A program made the position numbers and the translations under genes. This document shows positions 63,070 to 64,000 of a stretch of 64,000 bases of DNA, in pieces. Within the stretch, counting starts at the first letter, position 1; the number at the start of each line of letters is the position of its first letter. The notes under the pieces are model-generated. The model was not told where the DNA came from. It saw nothing but the letters and a program-made list of their open reading frames with translations, and made no database searches. This DNA is from Alexandriicola marinus (lineage in GTDB: Bacteria; Pseudomonadota; Alphaproteobacteria; Rhodobacterales; Rhodobacteraceae), in assembly GCF_004000435.1 (NCBI RefSeq), contig NZ_RBVZ01000004.1, positions 62,001-126,000 of the forward strand, written 5' to 3'.

Positions 63070-64000
63070 ATGGAAATCAGACGCCGACATTGGGACAGGC
63101 ATGGCACGGGCGGGCTGAGCTTTACCGAACTGGGCTTTGGCACCGCACCGCTGGGCAATCTCTACCGCGCGATTTCGGACGACGAGGCCGATGCGATCCT
63201 CGCCCGCGCGTGGGACGCAGGCATCCGCTATTTTGACACCGCGCCGCTTTACGGGCTGGGCCTGTCCGAGACGCGGCTGAACCGGTTCCTGCGCGACAAG
63301 CCGCGCGACGACTACGTGCTGTCGACCAAGGTGGGCCGCATCCTCAGGGCCACCAGCCCCGACAAGCGCGACGGGTTCGGCAAGTGGTTCGACGTGCCCG
63401 CCCGCAACGAGGTCTATGATTATGGCTATGACGCGGTCATGCGCAGCCTCGAATTCTCGCTCGAGCGGCTGGGGACACATCGGGTCGATATCCTCTATGG
63501 CCACGATCTGGATCTGACCAACCACGGCAGCCGCGACGCGCTGGACGCGCGGATGACGGAATTCCTCGAAGGCGGGCATGAGGCGCTGGTCAAGCTGCGC
63601 TCCGAAGGGGTGATCGGCGCCTTCGGCCTTGGCGTGAACGAATGGCAGCCCTGCAAATGGCTGGCCGAACGAGGCGATCCGGACATCTTCCTTCTGGCGG
63701 GGCGCTATACGCTTCTGGAACAGGCCTCGCTTGATACGATGATGCCCCTGTGCGTGGAAAAGGGCATCGGCGTCGTGATCGGCGGGCCCTACAATTCGGG
63801 CATTCTTGCCACCGGGCCGCGACCGGGCGCCTATTACAACTACGACCCCGCTCCGCAGGAGGTGCTCGATCGCGTCGCAAAGATCGAGGCGGCCTGCACC
63901 CGGCACGGGGTTCGTCTTGTGGATGCCGCTTTCCAGTTCCCGCTTCGTCATCCGGCGGTCGTTTCGATCATTCCCGGTGGTCAGTCGGTCGACGAGATGG
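63070..64000 (+). CDS. Aldo/keto reductase, L-fucose/D-threo-aldose dehydrogenase type (3' end beyond window)
   Basis: About 310 residues are visible. The N-terminus has LSFTELGFGTAPLGNLYRAI and RYFDTAPLYGLGLSETRL with the catalytic Asp and Tyr, LSTKVGR with Lys, and DILYGHDLD with His. The long insert RDGFGKWFDVPARNEVYDYGYD is typical of the D-threo-aldose 1-dehydrogenase (L-fucose dehydrogenase) group. GGAGGGAGGA precedes the ATG. The frame runs off the right edge. It is divergent from BtpA and shares the operator-like motif with the transporter promoters. Confidence 0.9.
   Translation, partial: MEIRRRHWDRHGTGGLSFTELGFGTAPLGNLYRAISDDEADAILARAWDAGIRYFDTAPLYGLGLSETRLNRFLRDKPRDDYVLSTKVGRILRATSPDKRDGFGKWFDVPARNEVYDYGYDAVMRSLEFSLERLGTHRVDILYGHDLDLTNHGSRDALDARMTEFLEGGHEALVKLRSEGVIGAFGLGVNEWQPCKWLAERGDPDIFLLAGRYTLLEQASLDTMMPLCVEKGIGVVIGGPYNSGILATGPRPGAYYNYDPAPQEVLDRVAKIEAACTRHGVRLVDAAFQFPLRHPAVVSIIPGGQSVDEM

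Overview
The window is high-GC DNA from an alphaproteobacterium, most likely a member of the Rhodobacteraceae (Roseobacter/Rhodobacter group). The support is indirect: an imuA-imuB-dnaE2 cassette behind an alphaproteobacterial-type LexA box (GAAC-N7-GAAC), adrenodoxin-type ferredoxin, Lrp-hpd pair, cobT/cobS pair, a tandem glycine riboswitch before gcvTHP, and many CUT-type sugar genes. There is no rRNA, so the genus cannot be fixed. I see no phage, IS element, integrase or CRISPR array. The DNA reads as ordinary chromosome with several accessory catabolic blocks.

Layout. 1-4.4 kb: a Gfo/Idh/MocA oxidoreductase (cut by the left edge) and a GntR/UTRA regulator, divergent from a tightly overlapped trio of flavin-dependent monooxygenase, YdhF-type aldo/keto reductase and flavin reductase. 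This is the same set as the sulfoquinovose monooxygenase (smoC-smoB-smoA) route. 4.4-10.2 kb: a TPR-sulfotransferase, then xylA-xylB facing a ROK repressor. 10.3-16.3 kb: the SOS mutagenesis cassette. 16.5-21.5 kb: a phosphatase, the histidine genes hisB-hisH-hisA-hisF-hisE interrupted by an antisense DUF2147 gene, and a CoA-binding protein. 21.5-23.6 kb: YHS protein, a zinc-ribbon protein with an rRNA methyltransferase, and tRNA-Tyr. 23.9-26.5 kb: a flavin-dependent halogenase-like enzyme followed by a sulfotransferase-like protein. 26.5-34.6 kb: small envelope proteins, a glycosyltransferase-like protein, metY, a SIMPL protein, and a 1187-residue protein joining a GspL/PilM-like head to a GspC/PilP-like tail. 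34.6-43.8 kb: hpd with its Lrp-type regulator, a Kef-type antiporter, cobT/cobS, a ferredoxin, a lipoprotein and a Deg protease. 43.9-48.6 kb: glycine riboswitch and gcvT-gcvH-gcvP. 48.6-52.3 kb: a TauE/SafE transporter overlapped with an atypical Ser/Thr kinase, and an aromatic amino acid decarboxylase across a strongly palindromic regulatory region.

52.3-64.0 kb is one large carbohydrate locus in four transcription units: ribokinase, RbsD/FucU mutarotase and ABC ATPase (minus); binding protein and two permeases (plus); SIS isomerase, FGGY kinase, M42 metallopeptidase homolog and BtpA/SgcQ protein (minus); and an L-fucose-dehydrogenase-type aldo/keto reductase (plus, cut by the right edge). 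Its two divergent promoter regions, 8 kb apart, carry nearly the same 16-base palindromic motif (13 of 16 identical), which suggests one regulon. The pairing of an M42 homolog with a BtpA homolog recalls sgcX-sgcQ of the uncharacterised E. coli sgc operon, so this locus is the best candidate here for an undescribed pathway.

Best points for follow-up: this sugar locus, the sulfoquinovose-like trio with its neighbouring Gfo/Idh/MocA protein (possibly an NAD-dependent sulfoquinovosidase), the GspL/PilP-like fusion, the transporter-kinase pair, and the palindrome array at 50800-50835.
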